This document shows, piece after piece, positions 24,501-36,650 of a stretch of DNA of 64,000 nt. The position numbers and the translations under genes are program-made. Where the stretch lies: positions 23,381,501-23,445,500 of the forward strand of contig CM072335.1 in assembly GCA_036874045.1 (NCBI GenBank). Direction: 5' to 3'. Position 1 is the first letter of the stretch. Every line of letters starts with the position of its first letter. The notes under the pieces were generated by a model. The model saw nothing but the letters and a program-made list of their open reading frames with translations. It ran no database searches and was not told the origin of the DNA. This DNA comes from Cymodocea nodosa. Lineage: Eukaryota > Streptophyta > Magnoliopsida > Alismatales > Cymodoceaceae.

Positions 24501-27500
24501 TCATTTTCCTCATGAACATTTATAACACTATTTGAACTATTAAAATTTGGAGAATGGCTGGTACAAAAGGGGTGCAAGTTGTCAGATGCATCATTATCTT
24601 GTGATTCATTCCCAGAGTCTCCATGCACACTATCATTTCCTCGTAAAACAGGATGGAAATCAATTGTATGTAGATTTAAAGGTGATTCTTTTGAATGCTT
24701 TGTTGCAGGACCAATTATTCCATCTGGCTGCTTAAGTTGATTTGATAAGAGAAAACTTGAAGTACTTGCGTTATGTTGGTATTCACCATGTGCTTGATAT
24801 CCATTCCCAGAAGTTCTCAAGAGCAATGGATGCACGGTATCATCTGATTCTAGATAATGTCCCTCGGTGGGAAAATGATCAATCCTACTGTTTGAATCCT
24901 GATCACCATCAGCTTTTGTATGGCTTGTAGAAACTTTATTGTCAGGCTTAGGATTTATCAAAGTGTTTCCATTCTTTACATCTGGCAACCTTTGTAGAGG
25001 ATCACATGTTCCATCACTAGTATTAGGATGAGATTGTAAACTGTTATAGCTTTTGAATGCTGACTGAGATATCACACGAACAGATGGAGGAAGGTTCACA
25101 GGAGGCAACCCTGGAGCTAGCTTAACAACTTTGACAGGATTTGCATTATGCATTTGGTGTGTCGATACACCTGCTTGACTTGTAGGAGGCCTAGAGCACA
25201 GTCAAAAAAGTTAGATCTCTCTACAGTGAACTAGTAAATGTGATAAAGAACGAATAAAACTGTAAAAACATCACACCAAATATCCTGCATCAGGTTTAGA
25301 ACTAGTTATGTTGCACTATTAAAATGCATCATTGACATGCTGATTTCCAACTTTTTTATATTTCATCGGTAAATTCCATCAGAATTTGCTAGTATAATAA
25401 ACTAAGTTCATACCTCATAAACTTAGAGCTTCCAGGTTCTGATTCTGCTAAGAATGCTTCATGCACATAAGCCTCATCATCCTCGTCCAAGTTATTATCT
25501 GTAGAATTTTGTGCATCATCCTCAACCTAATAATCATGCAACCACAATATTAGCAACAAAGCTGAAGTAACCTGCATTTTGGAGGCATCACTAGTTCTTT
25601 TGGCTGAAATTGACCTCTTTTTCTGAAGTAGCCTGATGAACATTTGAGGATGCCTTAAGCTTTCTTCGTTTTGCTTCATATGCATTCCGCTTCTGTCTTA
25701 CTACATCACTTTTCCTATAAGATTTCTGAGTCCCAGTGGCAATTCTCCACTGACGAGGTAGTAAGGATGGATCTCGATAGGGCATGTAAAATCTCCATAT
25801 TGTGTTCCAATCATTTTTGAATATCTTAAGACCCTAACATCAACAAGAAAATGGTTACCTAAAACATGATAACTAGGCAATATATCATTACCCAGGAAAC
25901 TGACTTGAGGATAATTCTCAACATACCTCAGAAATGAGAATGAGTTCATTTGCAGTCAATGGGGATGTCTTCATACGTCGGACTATCTGTTTTATTTAAA
26001 TAATGCATTCTAACAGTGAGAAGCATAAACTACTAATTCACAAATGAAATTCCCATTTAAAACAACTAAAAATAATAATGCCACTCCATCAATTTTCAAA
26101 TAATGAACCAAATATCCTAGATGCTTTACTATTTGATGATCCACATAATATGGCAAAGTGATCAAAATTCACTAGAAACAAAGTGAAATGAAACCCAAGC
26201 TATATGATATGAAGTTATAGAGACTAAAAAAACCAAGATTAAATACTGAAAGTAGACCATTTCATTCAACATTGCCATATTTTGCACTCAAAATATTAAG
26301 TCATGGCCGACAAAAAAAATACAAATCAATGAATCCATTCATAGCATGGGAGAGGCATACAAACATAGACTTGAGCATATGTTTTGCTTGAAGGTAGCAG
26401 GCAAAACTATACTTTTTAAGGTGCCTAGGCAGTGAGCTAGGGTTCCTTAGGCGCCTAGGCAACACATAGGTGATGTGTAAACAAATATTATTTTTTTATT
26501 TTTAAGTATTTATTATATATTTATACATATTTAATAATTATTATATATAATTTTAGCTCTACTATTTCTTAACTAACATCAAAATACATAAATAAGCTTA
26601 AGATAACATCAAAATATAAGGTGTCATAATACTAATACACACATGTTATTAATATGCATAATTATATATTTTCAATAATTATGTACATTTTGGTAGTGCT
26701 CAAAAAAAATTACACTAACTTTTTTGGAAGAAAAAACATTTAAAATCTTAAAAAAAATATATTTAATTAATCAGATCCATCAAAAATGTGTTCAATCAAG
26801 ATAAAGCGAGACATGCAAGGCATGACCAATTCATGCCTTGCACACACCTAAAAAAGTATGGTTAAGGCTATACCTTTATAGGATTGTCCGGTGATTTGGA
26901 TGAGCTACGGTTTTTCTGCCTCACAAAGATCTGCAACATAAAATTAAATGTCAAGGAATAAAAAACACCCAGCTACAGGAAAATAAATTATTTTCTTTAT
27001 TGCCTCTTCTTTGGATGATGCTCGCTAATTTGAATGAGAATCACCCCACATCCCCAATAAAACATATTTATTGGGACATACATAACCACAGAAGTAAAAA
27101 GAAGTTGCTTCAGTTATTTCAGTACACACACATCAGAAGCCTGAAGTAATAATCTCTTCTTTTCCCAACGGCATTACATTACTAGTGAATTGTTGACTGG
27201 ATGAGTATAAGAGTAGTTATGTCTATGCCATCATGGTGCATAATGAGGAAAGGCAGATCCAGGTCCTAATAAATAAGTATATTAGTTGAATCACTGAACC
27301 AATACACAGTGAGAAAAGGCACAAAAAATTGATCCAAGATCGCTGTGATGGAAACTCAATCCCAAACACAATAACATTCAAATTCAGAACTAGAAAATAT
27401 CATTAATCAATAACTATCCTTGAACAAATGAATCTTTCCCCCTTTAAATAGGAGAACCTTGTAACAATGAAAGGCTAAATACCCCCTAACAAACTAAGGA

Positions 27501-30500
27501 AGAACATAAAATAATTCCTAAATTAATAAATAACACCATCTACATCCACAACAATAATGATGACACTGACTCCTATAAGACAACATAAATAGTGACACCC
27601 ATGAACTTCCCTGGTAGCAAAAAAAGACTTTAATGGGACAAGCAAGGTCCACATGCACTTGTACACGTTGGAAAAAAATATATATGTGAGAAGATAAATG
27701 GATGAGTGGGTGGTTATTGATGAGTGTGGAGCTATTATTGATAAAATTATATGTTATTCCTATAAATGAATGTCTTATGTAACCACCCATCATCAAATCA
27801 AGACATGACAATAACTTTTAACATGGATAATTTTGGAACATTATATCCCAAATGCTGGTTTTGTCCATTTCATCCTCTTCCTTTATTAATATCGATAGAT
27901 AATGCATCATGCACACACACACACACACATGGTAATTATTGGTCCTGTTCTCCATAAGGTTCTTAAATTTCTTCAACTTCCTTGAATCAGATGTCCTTTT
28001 GCCCATAGTATTTGTACCCATTGTGATTGAATCAACTGTTACAAGGTTTATGTACAGGCAGTATTTGTGCTACTATAAAAGGATTCTTGTTCTTTCTAAC
28101 CTCACTCAAAGGTGTAATATCGGTGTCTCATCTTTGAGAAGGGTTATTGATTTAGGAAATGGCGTATGTCTAGGCTCGGCACAGTGTATAATACTACATT
28201 CACAACCTTCTTAATTATACAACAGACCTGGTCATCATCAACATATTAGGTCTATAAGGTACAGCTTCCAATTGGGAAGGAATTGAAGAATATTTAAATT
28301 TATAAGAATCATAAACATCATCTTAGTTTAGCAACACAAATTTACAATATGATTCATACTTATTAAGCTTGGTGCCTAGCCATGACTTGGTCATGTTTTA
28401 TCTATAACTACTTTATGATGCATGGATATAAAAATTAGATAAAAACCCAAAAGGGGCAGGCTAGAAACATTTGGTGCATAAAGTTGAAAAGAGATTGGAA
28501 GGATGGAAAGGTAGGCTCCTTAGCTTTGGAGGTAGGCTCACACTCCTTAAAAGTGTTCTTTACAGTATACCAATTATTCACATGTCAGTTTTTTTGCTTC
28601 ATGTGATGGTTATTAATGTGCTGGAGAAAGTTTTTAGAAGGTGGCTCCAGAAAAGGCAACAGGGACCAAGGGTTGCATTTAGTGTATTGCAAGTTGGTGT
28701 GTAATGCCAAAGAGCATGTTGGCTTTGGTATTAGATCTTTATCTTCCTTTAACAAATTTTTACTTTGTGAATGGCTGTGGAGACAAAAAATGTACAAGGA
28801 TGCAGTCTGGAATAAAATTTAAAGAAGTAAATACCACTCAGGCAACCCTAAAAGGTCAGGTTCATCCTTTTGGTGAGAGAATGTTTGCTCTTTGGAAGCT
28901 TTCTTTTTAACGAATGGTTGCTTTAAAATTGCCGATGGCAGAAGCATTTCTTTTTGGCATAATAGATGGGTAGATGACGTAATCCTTGCTGAAACTTTCC
29001 TAACATATACAGTCTATCTCTAACAAAAAAGAAGACTTAGTTTGTGATCTGGGGTCGTGGTTTTTTGATTCTTGGTCATGGAACCTGGATGTCAAGAGAA
29101 ATCTTAAGGATTATAAAGTGGAAGAGTTTTCTATCTTGCTGCAAAGTTGGATGATATGGATAGACCTATAGATGGCCAGGATAAGCTGTTCTGAGGAACA
29201 AATAGGCCTGCTCACTTCTCTGTTCAATAACGTTTCCATGCTCTTTGCTGTCCGGATGAGCCCAATTGGAAGCCTTTCCAACTGGTATGCTGATGTAAAC
29301 CCCCACAGAGTCAGGTTCTTCATGTGGCCATTGGCATATAATAAGTTGGTCACCCAGATGAGGCACTGCATTGTGTTATTTGCAATCAGGGAGAGGATGA
29401 GAGGGACAACTCATTTTTTGGGTGCAGAGTAGGCCAGTTTATTTGGTGTAGGATGTTGCCTGAAGTGCTCACTGACAGATTATATTTTAATTCCTTTAAT
29501 GGTCCTCTGGACTCCATCAAGTTCATCAAGTGGAAGATTAATGCAGCCAAACAGAGTCCTGTTAGCCATCCATGCTACTTGTTGGTCCATATAGATTCAA
29601 AAATATCATGTGGTAAAGAAGATGTCTAGTCTGTTACCTTGAATACTTCTATGTGTGGATATTGAGTTTTAATTTAATTGTGTACTTTGTACTGAGCTGT
29701 TGTGGGGTTTTGGAGTTGGTTTCTAACCCCTAATACTTGGAAGAAGCTTATTGATTAATAAGATTTCGCCTACCTTTTCAAAAAAATAAATAAAAATCAT
29801 AAAAGAATATGCCCATTAATCTAGATCTTTCTCTATTATAATAATCAACCAAAATCTATTTAGAGCATTCCACTTGAACTTAAATTTCAAGAAAGAAAAG
29901 AAAATTACTTTTTGTGACGTAACTTTATTTCTATGTGAGAACATGTTCTTTATATATGAGATAAAAATGATACAGTAATATGATCTATGATTTTTATTTG
30001 AAAACTACTCCATACTAAAAAATCATTTAAATTTACATATTTATCCAAATATATGTGAAAATCACAAAAAAATATTTAGTTTCGTTTTATTTTATTTTCT
30101 ATAGCACACAGATTCAAAACACTAGAAAGTTCAAAATTAAGCATAAAGGACTATTGGAATATGAACAATCAACTCAAAACCAATAGATTACAAGTAGAGA
30201 GGTTTTTTTTAATATTAAACCCTTTTTTTTTTACTTACTGCATGTGGGACTATTTTTCTAACACTCTCTCACTTGTGACCTTCCTCAAGTCTTAAAGTTT
30301 TTTTTTTTTTGTAGACATGTGTACCCACCAAGATCTTTTTGCTTTAATACCATGTTGGAATACAAAAATCCAACTCAAGATCGACTACTAATGAAGAGAA
30401 CCTTTTCTATATTAACCATTTTTCATCTTTTACTTCATGTCAAACTATTTTTCTAACAATGACAAATTATGAGAGAGTTGAAGTAAATAAGAATAAATGT

Positions 30501-33500
30501 GAAATTAATTAGTAGGAAAGGGCATAAATAGAGGAGTTAAAAAACATGAAATGGAAGATAATTATATCTAGAAGTTCTATAAATTTGCATAAGAATTTGT
30601 AGAAAAGTTGTGACAAAAAGTTTCCACATGGCCACCCACCCAAATGCACACTTGAGTCCCCCCACCGCATGCATATAAAAAATCAACATATAAAGAACTT
30701 CAAAACACATTTCCAAGAAAGGCAAAGAACCTACGAAAGTTAACTGAAAGAAAGAAGAATTCCAAGATGATGAAGATGATGGATATAAAGAAAATTTTGA
30801 TTTTGGCTCAAGGATTTGATCGTGACAGATGGAGATGATTTTTTGTCATCAAAAATTGGCTTAGTTGCTTGTTGGATTATTGTTATGTTGACGTGTCACT
30901 TTTGTTTGATTATTTTCATTGTTACTTTGTTGGATAACTTTGATAATAGTTGTTACAGATTTTGAAAATGTTATTTCAAAAGCTTAGAAGCTCATGACAT
31001 TCAGCCTTCAAGGTTGTAGAGCTGAGAAGTTCACCCAAGTGAGCTTCCAACGTTCTAGATTTTAGACTATTTTTGTATACGCTAATACAAAACTCATGAA
31101 TTCCCAGCAAAAGCTCTCAAAAAAATGTATTGGTTTCAACTTATTGGGAAAAAATCATTTTTTCCCAAATCTTTTGCATGGAATCATTAGCAAACACTGT
31201 TTAAATAATCAGAACACTCCCAGGAGCTTCTTATTTTTCCTAAACCAATTTCTTTGCATCAAACCAAGCATGTATATGTTGGCTGTATATTTTTAGGCCA
31301 ATAATATATTATATATTGTTAGAATCTTTGGAATTTGGGGAAATAAGAATTGCAACTCAAGGTTCCTTGGATGTATTCAAGAGAAAATATATCAAAAATT
31401 GTTCAAATTGAAAAGATAACAATTTATTAGAAATACTAGATTAATTAATCAAGTCTTCTGACAAAATATAATATTTCAGACATTTTTCTAAGAGTTTCCC
31501 AATACCATGTTAATAACTGAACAGCTAAAAGAATGCAATCAACTGATTGTTGAACATAAAGTCAGAGGACAATAACCTGATTCTTGGATTTACAAGGAAG
31601 AAAGCGTTGTTGAATTGCCACCCAATTATTATTGTACTCAATCAGGCCCATAGCTAGCAATCTGCGATTCATTATAAGTATATCATGATGGAATTATATA
31701 AAGCAAAATGAATCATAATAAAATGCATAGGACTACTAGTCAGGAATCATGAGACATCATAAATGTTTATTATTAACTCCTAAACCACAAACATAAAACT
31801 TTGGAAGATATTTTTTTCTGCATTAGACTGAAATTTTGTTAAGTTTGAAACCTTCAAGTAAAAAAATTACAACAGAAGTGTGAGAAATAAACCTGTCTTC
31901 TGACTCAGTGAATAGGACACGATTTGCAACAGCTGGTATAGGAGGCTTACGAGGAAATAATTCTGGATTAAACAGAGGAACAAATCTCTGTGCTAAATCA
32001 GCAATCCCCTTTGGCACATGGGCAATAGATTGTTTCTTTGTGTTTTCTACAAGTGTAGCTGCCAAAGACATTTTACGTTTGCAGGTAGATGAAAGGGGGG
32101 TGGCATTCTGATCAGAAGAATTGCTGCTTGCTACTACTTCACTTGCTTCACATGCACAACTAGACCAATGAAAAAGAGGTTGTTTAATCATATGAGATTT
32201 GTCCCGTGCAACATCCACCTGACTGTCTCGATATTTCAACACAGCTGTTTAATGAAGATAACCAAAAATAAGGAAAGCCATTCATCAGGAAAGAAAATAC
32301 ATTTGAAAAGTTAAACAAGTCCATTGAAATTTTGACCTACCAGCAGAGACATCAGTCATATATCTCTTCACCATGCCAAGTGTAGCAACATCAAAAACAG
32401 AAAATATGGGACTTTTAATGGAAGGTATCCATGAAGAGCCTCTAGGACACCCATAATGATCACAATTATCAGACTGATGAATGTGCAGATTGTCAAAGCA
32501 AAATGTAGGATATGGCACTTTCTTCCTAGCTAAAGCTGCTTCTCGTTTTTCAGTCATTTCAATGATCATGTTTCGAACATTCTGGGCAATGTGTTGTCGA
32601 GAAGGATCAAGAACACATAGAGAAAAGATTTGAATGAGAAGTTGTATGTGTTCAAGCATTAAATAATATAACTGACCAATTTGTTGACCTGTGAATCCTT
32701 GGACAAAATCAGCATTCAAAGGTCGTAATGATGAACATTCTGAAAAAGCAGGTGTACATGGCATGTATTGTCGAAGTTGGGGAACAGGTGCAACTTGTGC
32801 ATTTGACATGGATGGCAATATAGGACGCAATGTCATTTTCGATGGTCCCACAAGCTTTTTCTGATTATTTTGACATCGTTTTTGCCTTGTTTGAGGCCCA
32901 CAAACATCTTCATTAGGGTCCCTTTTAAGATGCTTACTGAATTCAGAAAAATCATCAGAATCACTCTCCAATGCCTCTTCAATCTCAATTTCAAAGTCCA
33001 CATCATTCTCTTCATCTTCATCTTCATCTTCATCACAATCCGCATCATCCCCAATGACAGTCCCATCCTGATCTGCCCCCTGCAGAACAGCTGCAAGAAA
33101 CTTGTTATATTCTTCCTCATCATCTATATTCTGCAGATTGTCTTCATCATCAGATTCCTGAAGAAATGTCTCCAGCTCCTCAAGTGTGTAATTGGCCAGT
33201 GAATGACGAGCTCTGGTCCGCCTGCAGATTGCATCTTCATTGTCTAATTCAGTACACATCTTTTGAGAATTTCCAGCATTTGTGGACTGTCTCAACTGCT
33301 TTTCACACTGTGTATTCTCAGCTATATTATTAATGGAATCAAGCTTTACATTGGCTTCAGGGTTAGTGAGCACCTTCCCTTTCTGACTATCAAAATCTAA
33401 ATTCTTATTCTTCTTAGGCATTTCACAGACACTGCCTTTGCAATCAGCCATATGTACCACATATTGAACGTGCTTAACAGCCTCAACAAATGGATTTCCA

Positions 33501-33811
33501 GTACCTTTGATATGATTCAGTGATACATTGCTCTCCACCAGTGAATGGTCACTGAGAATATGGCCTGAGACATCATCATCAGAACTCAAGCTGGAAGAGG
33601 CCTCTGATGAAGCTTCAGCAACTAAAAAGGGGTTGAAATCAGTATCTTCTTCCTCTTCATCATCCTCTATACTCTCCTCTAAATTCTCTGCATATTCCTT
33701 GCACATATTTATTGGGGAAGATGAGTTATTATGGCAATCCTCATGCTCAGTATCTGCATTGCAGGCATTGTACACACATGCCATCTTTGAAAAAGGGAAG
33801 GTACCATCCAT
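18570..33811 (-). CDS. GON4L-like nuclear protein with SANT/Myb-like domain (9 coding exons, complete)
   Basis: Exons in order: 32341-33811, 31893-32244, 31577-31661, 26874-26930, 25927-25986, 25615-25833, 25414-25526, 24014-25190, 18570-18887. All have GT-AG borders and phases agree, giving about 1283 aa. The N-terminal third is acidic (EDDEEEEDTDFNPF, DEDEDEDEENDVDFEIE) and contains RRTRARHSLANYTLEELETF and EEYNKFLAAVLQG blocks that I recall from plant GON-4-like proteins. Residues about 608-700 form a SANT/Myb-like unit (LLAMGLIEYNNNWVAIQQRF, then IFVRQKNRSSSKSPDNPIK), followed by a second Trp-containing block (NDWNTIWRFYMPYRDPSLLP) and basic RRKLKASS. LAPGLPPVNLPPSVRVISQS is a conserved downstream motif. 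The tail is again acidic, then SFPPSKQRQAGTAFSPGCSQ. Animal GON4L is a transcriptional regulator; the plant role is inferred to be chromatin-linked. Introns 3 and 8 carry transposons. Confidence 0.9.
19113..23473 (+). mobile_element. Decayed Ty3/gypsy LTR retrotransposon in last intron of the GON4L-like gene
   Basis: A 5' LTR at about 19113-19400 and a 3' LTR at about 23222-23473 share long blocks such as GGTGTCTTGATTGTTAGCTG and GATCCTCAAATTTCAACTAC. TGGTATCAAAGAC at about 19403 resembles an initiator-tRNA-Met primer-binding site. Internal parts in order are a gag-like region (about 19476-19901), reverse transcriptase (about 20900-21400), RNase H (about 21434-21900), the integrase zinc-finger region (about 21970-22200) and integrase core (about 22260-22470). 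This RT-RH-IN order defines Ty3/gypsy. It runs antisense to the host gene. It is a broken fossil with many breaks (well over ten), and LTR divergence visible by eye indicates an old insertion. Confidence 0.85.
26398..26872 (-). repeat. GCCTAGGC-family dispersed repeat, copy B
   Basis: The left edge reads GGTGCCTAGGCAGTGAGC and GGCGCCTAGGCAACAC. The AT-rich core is the reverse complement of copy A. Near the right edge, 26814-26842 forms a hairpin with 12-bp arms and a 5-base loop (arms contain CAAGGCATGA / TCATGCCTTG). It sits in intron 4 of the GON4L-like gene, with the hairpin about 32 bp downstream (in the transcript) of the exon 4 donor. Confidence 0.75.
27910..27930. repeat. (CA)n microsatellite
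   Basis: About ten CA units lie within intron 3 of the GON4L-like gene, with no associated gene. Confidence 0.85.
28366..28410 (+). repeat. GCCTAGGC-family fragment
   Basis: GGTGCCTAGCCATGACTTGG followed by TCATG matches the left end of copy C (54347-54371), including the hairpin loop sequence. Only the end of the element remains, just upstream of the LINE fragment. Confidence 0.45.
28440..29790 (+). mobile_element. 5'-truncated L1-type LINE in intron 3 of the GON4L-like gene
   Basis: The frame at 28471-28704 encodes VEKRLEGWKGRLLSFGGRLT, then LLKSVL..IPIIHMSVFLL, which is the thumb region after the reverse transcriptase of plant L1-type LINEs. At 29172-29432, NPHRVRFFMWPLAYNKLVTQ matches the zinc-finger-like zf-RVT domain that follows. 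Several frame disruptions separate the pieces. The 3' end near 29790 (TAATAAGATTTCGCC, then an A-rich tail) is typical of this family. The 5' part, including the endonuclease and most of the RT, is absent. It lies antisense to the host gene. Confidence 0.85.
30152..30458 (-). mobile_element. TRIM-type miniature LTR element with both LTRs
   Basis: Two direct terminal repeats of about 105-112 bp (30152-30263 and 30353-30458) both start TGTTAGAAAAATAG when read on the - strand. The right one ends CCAACA. Directly beside it, 30341-30352 reads TGGTATTAAAGC, like an initiator-tRNA-Met primer-binding site. A purine-rich tract (AAGTGAGAGAG, 30264-30274) abuts the other LTR. The internal part is only about 90 bp and non-coding. 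This is the full set of parts of a terminal-repeat retrotransposon in miniature. The LTRs are clearly diverged, so it is old. It lies in intron 3 of the GON4L-like gene. Confidence 0.7.
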
Positions 33812-34625
33812 GCATTATTAATGACTGGTAATCACTTGTCTTGATGAGCACTGACTTGTGTAAGGAGCTTGTCAGCTTACTGGGGAGAAAATCAGGAAAA
33901 TTTATGATTGCTAAAAGATGATGATGACAAAAACAACAGTAAATGTTTTAATCCTACCATGTGGAATCAGTCACATGAATTATTTCCCGACATTTATTCC
34001 TATCCATCACTAAATAATACATTAGATTATGCAATTTTAAAACAATTATTGTTAAAATATAGTACCATTAATGACAATTAATAAAACAATTAAATCATGC
34101 ATTATTATTGTCTGATAACCGCATGACTTGATGAACAGTAGCTTGTGCAAGAAGCTTGCAAGTTTACTGGGGAGAAAATCAGGAAAATTAATAACTATTA
34201 AAAGGCAATGACGACAAGAGTAATCCATGTCTTAATGATGTAGGATCAACCACATGAATTATTTCATGTCATTTGTTCCTATCTACCACTAAATAATTCA
34301 TAAAATTATGCAATTTTAAAACAATTATTGTTAAAAGGTACATTATTAGTGACAACTAATAATTAATATTAAAATACTTACATCATGCATTGTTATTGGC
34401 AGGTAACCACGCCTCAATGAACACTGGCTTATGCAAGGAGCTTACCAGCTTACCAGGAAGAATCAGGAAATGACTGTTAAAAGTTAACAACAAGAACAAC
34501 AATTAATGCTATACTTCTACCATGTGGGATCAGTCACGTGGATTATTTCCTATCATTTATTCCTATCCATCACTAAATATTTTATTATGCCACTTCAAAA
34601 AAATTACTCTCAAAAGATAGTATTC
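33812..34625. repeat. Triple tandem repeat, period about 288 bp, next to the GON4L-like start codon
   Basis: Three diverged head-to-tail copies begin near 33810, 34096 and 34386. Each carries ACTGGGGAGAAAATCAGGAA-like or related sequence, then a CATGTGG/ATCAGTCACATG-like block, TTCCTATCCATCACTAAATA and an ATGCAATTTTAAAACAATTA-like segment. The third copy is shortened. The first copy begins essentially at the GON4L-like start codon (33809-33811), so the array forms the upstream leader or the end of a 5' UTR intron. Confidence 0.85.
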
Positions 34626-35109
34626 CAAAAAAATACAAACTTGAAACAAAATAGTCCAATTTTTATGAACACAAATTCCTTCAGAACCAAAACAAGGTTA
34701 TCTTATCCCATCAGAAGATAGGTCATCAGTAACAACGTGTGAAGTAACAGAAATATCATGTGTCCAGAGTCTCCAAACTGTAGAAATAGAATAGAGATGA
34801 GAATTTCAATTGCCTCAGTGGCAAAAATCCCTAGCTTCCCCACGTAAGAACCTTAGGCTGGCATTTACTGGCAGCATTATGGAGTGTTGAGTTATCAACA
34901 ACAGAAATGGTGAGGAGGCACTCATCCTCAATGCACTTAGGATGAGAGTATGAGACCAATATCAAGCAGATAGATGTCATAATGATAAAGTCCGTGGTGG
35001 TAGTCATCATCATCATCATCAAATCTGAACCACAAGCATGCAAGATTTTTGGGTTTTGGCTAACCAACCACTTATGTCCTTCCTCCCCCAACCATTGGGC
35101 CAGGTTCCC
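34626..35109. other. Intergenic or 5' UTR-intron sequence, nothing recognised
   Basis: This lies between the tandem array and the truncated gypsy element. It contains a small (CAT)n-like tract around 35005-35025. No gene is supported. Confidence 0.4.
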
Positions 35110-36650
35110 TCTCCTAGTCATTGACTAGGGTAATCTCCTAGTCAAGCTTGGAGAACCATTTAGCTCTCCTTAAATCAATTAACATTCATGAATAATGGGC
35201 ACTGGGTAGTTATATTTCACTGTATTATCATTAAGCTCCCTATAGTAAACACAATCGCTACTGAACACTCTTTTTTATTAAAAGTGCAAGAGAAATGATA
35301 GAGTTGTAACAGTGCCTCACCAATCCCTATCAAGTAAAATCATCCACCTGTCTCAAATTCTGCCTTGTAGAATTGAACATAATGATAGGCCTTTTGTTGA
35401 TGGCTCTTTAGTTGAACATGATGTTCATAGCCTCAACTAGGAGGAAGGCTATAAGGCTCCTTAAACACTTCCTTAAACTGAGACAGTGGCCCTTCAACTT
35501 AAGGATCTTGTAAAATTTCTAAACAGTTGGGGCTTCTAGTATCACCTTAATGTGGATGATGGCTTGTTAGATAATAATTTTCCATTCCTTGTACAATTCC
35601 TCTCCTATCAATTCATGCTTTTGTGTTTCCTTCCTTTCCAAATGATAATCTGATATTCATGTTTCCCAAGGGTTTTGATTCATTGAACTCCTAGAACCAA
35701 ATCTGTTCATCCCAAAGGAATGACAAATAATCTGAATTAATTTCCATTTCTTGAATTACCATCTTCTATAGGGACCACCAGGATCTACCAGTACTGTAAT
35801 CTTGTGGCCATTAAAGAATCAACTTAGTCTCAACGTGTCAGGATGATCCAAATACATTATTTCATGCATCATGAAAGCAGCACTACCTTTTCATATTTCT
35901 ATCGTCTTCAATAGGGTCTTTTCATCATCTGAATCAACTCCTTGTATTAGAAAGATCTTTTTACTATTATATATAATCCTTGTGAGTTTTCTCATCGCAT
36001 TTGAAACAAAGTCCCAATTCCCTCCTTCTATATTCCTCGTGTGTTAAGAGTTAAGCATATGGTAAGCTCTTAGTGCAAACTACTTGAATCATTATCTTGA
36101 AAGTTGATCCTGATGTCTTTCTAATGATTTCAAATACCCCTTCTCACATCCTTCTTGTTATTTGACTTCATCTTGGCTTCAAATATATTTCAATTCTTGC
36201 AGCTTTACCAACAAGAGAGCCATGGGCAAACTATTAGGCTAAAAGCATTTAACATTTATTCTGATTTCATATTTAGGTCCCCTCAATGAAGTTGTATATA
36301 AGAGAGATCTCATAAAGGTTAGAAATTTTTGTTCAAAGATTATCTAAGGCATGCAAATCTTCATCCATCAAATCAATCTATTTTAGTTTAAACAACTCTT
36401 CTTTGTAATCATTTAGCATTGAAACTCCAAATCTTGCCTTCATCAACTCTCCACTCATCTTGAAGTTCTTAAACCTGTTGGCCACTACTGCAACCCATTC
36501 CTCTAATAGAGAGTTGGTTATACACCATCAATTGCCCAACAGTAAAGATCCATTCATTTGGGTCAACAGAGTAATCAAACAAAGGAAATTCTAGTTCGAG
36601 GTTCTTAAAAAATTTAACTCCATGTCAACCCTTGTTAAGGTGATGATTGC
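35110..36650 (-). mobile_element. Truncated, decayed Ty3/gypsy retrotransposon (gag to start of RT)
   Basis: Read on the - strand, about 36650-36300 resembles a gypsy gag (LEFPLFDY..DPNEWIF). Near 36000 is a zinc-knuckle-like GLCFKCDE. Around 35830-35760 is a protease-like stretch (HKITVLVD). About 35330-35150 carries the start of a reverse transcriptase, ending in a short RAKWFSKLD match. No LTRs and nothing downstream of early RT are visible. It is a heavily broken fossil with many breaks. Confidence 0.65.

Noticed and set aside
27904-27931. Short-period repeats checked as a possible CRISPR or satellite array
   Set aside because: It is a plain (CA)n microsatellite. No spaced repeats or cas-like genes exist, and the context is a plant nuclear intron.
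32833-33202. Overlapping 96- and 110-codon frames within GON4L-like exon 1
   Set aside because: They are alternative-frame and antisense readings of the acidic (GAT/GAA-rich) coding sequence.
34831-35121. 96-codon - strand frame with Met and Thr runs
   Set aside because: The runs come from a (CAT)n microsatellite, and the rest has no domain. It borders the truncated gypsy element.
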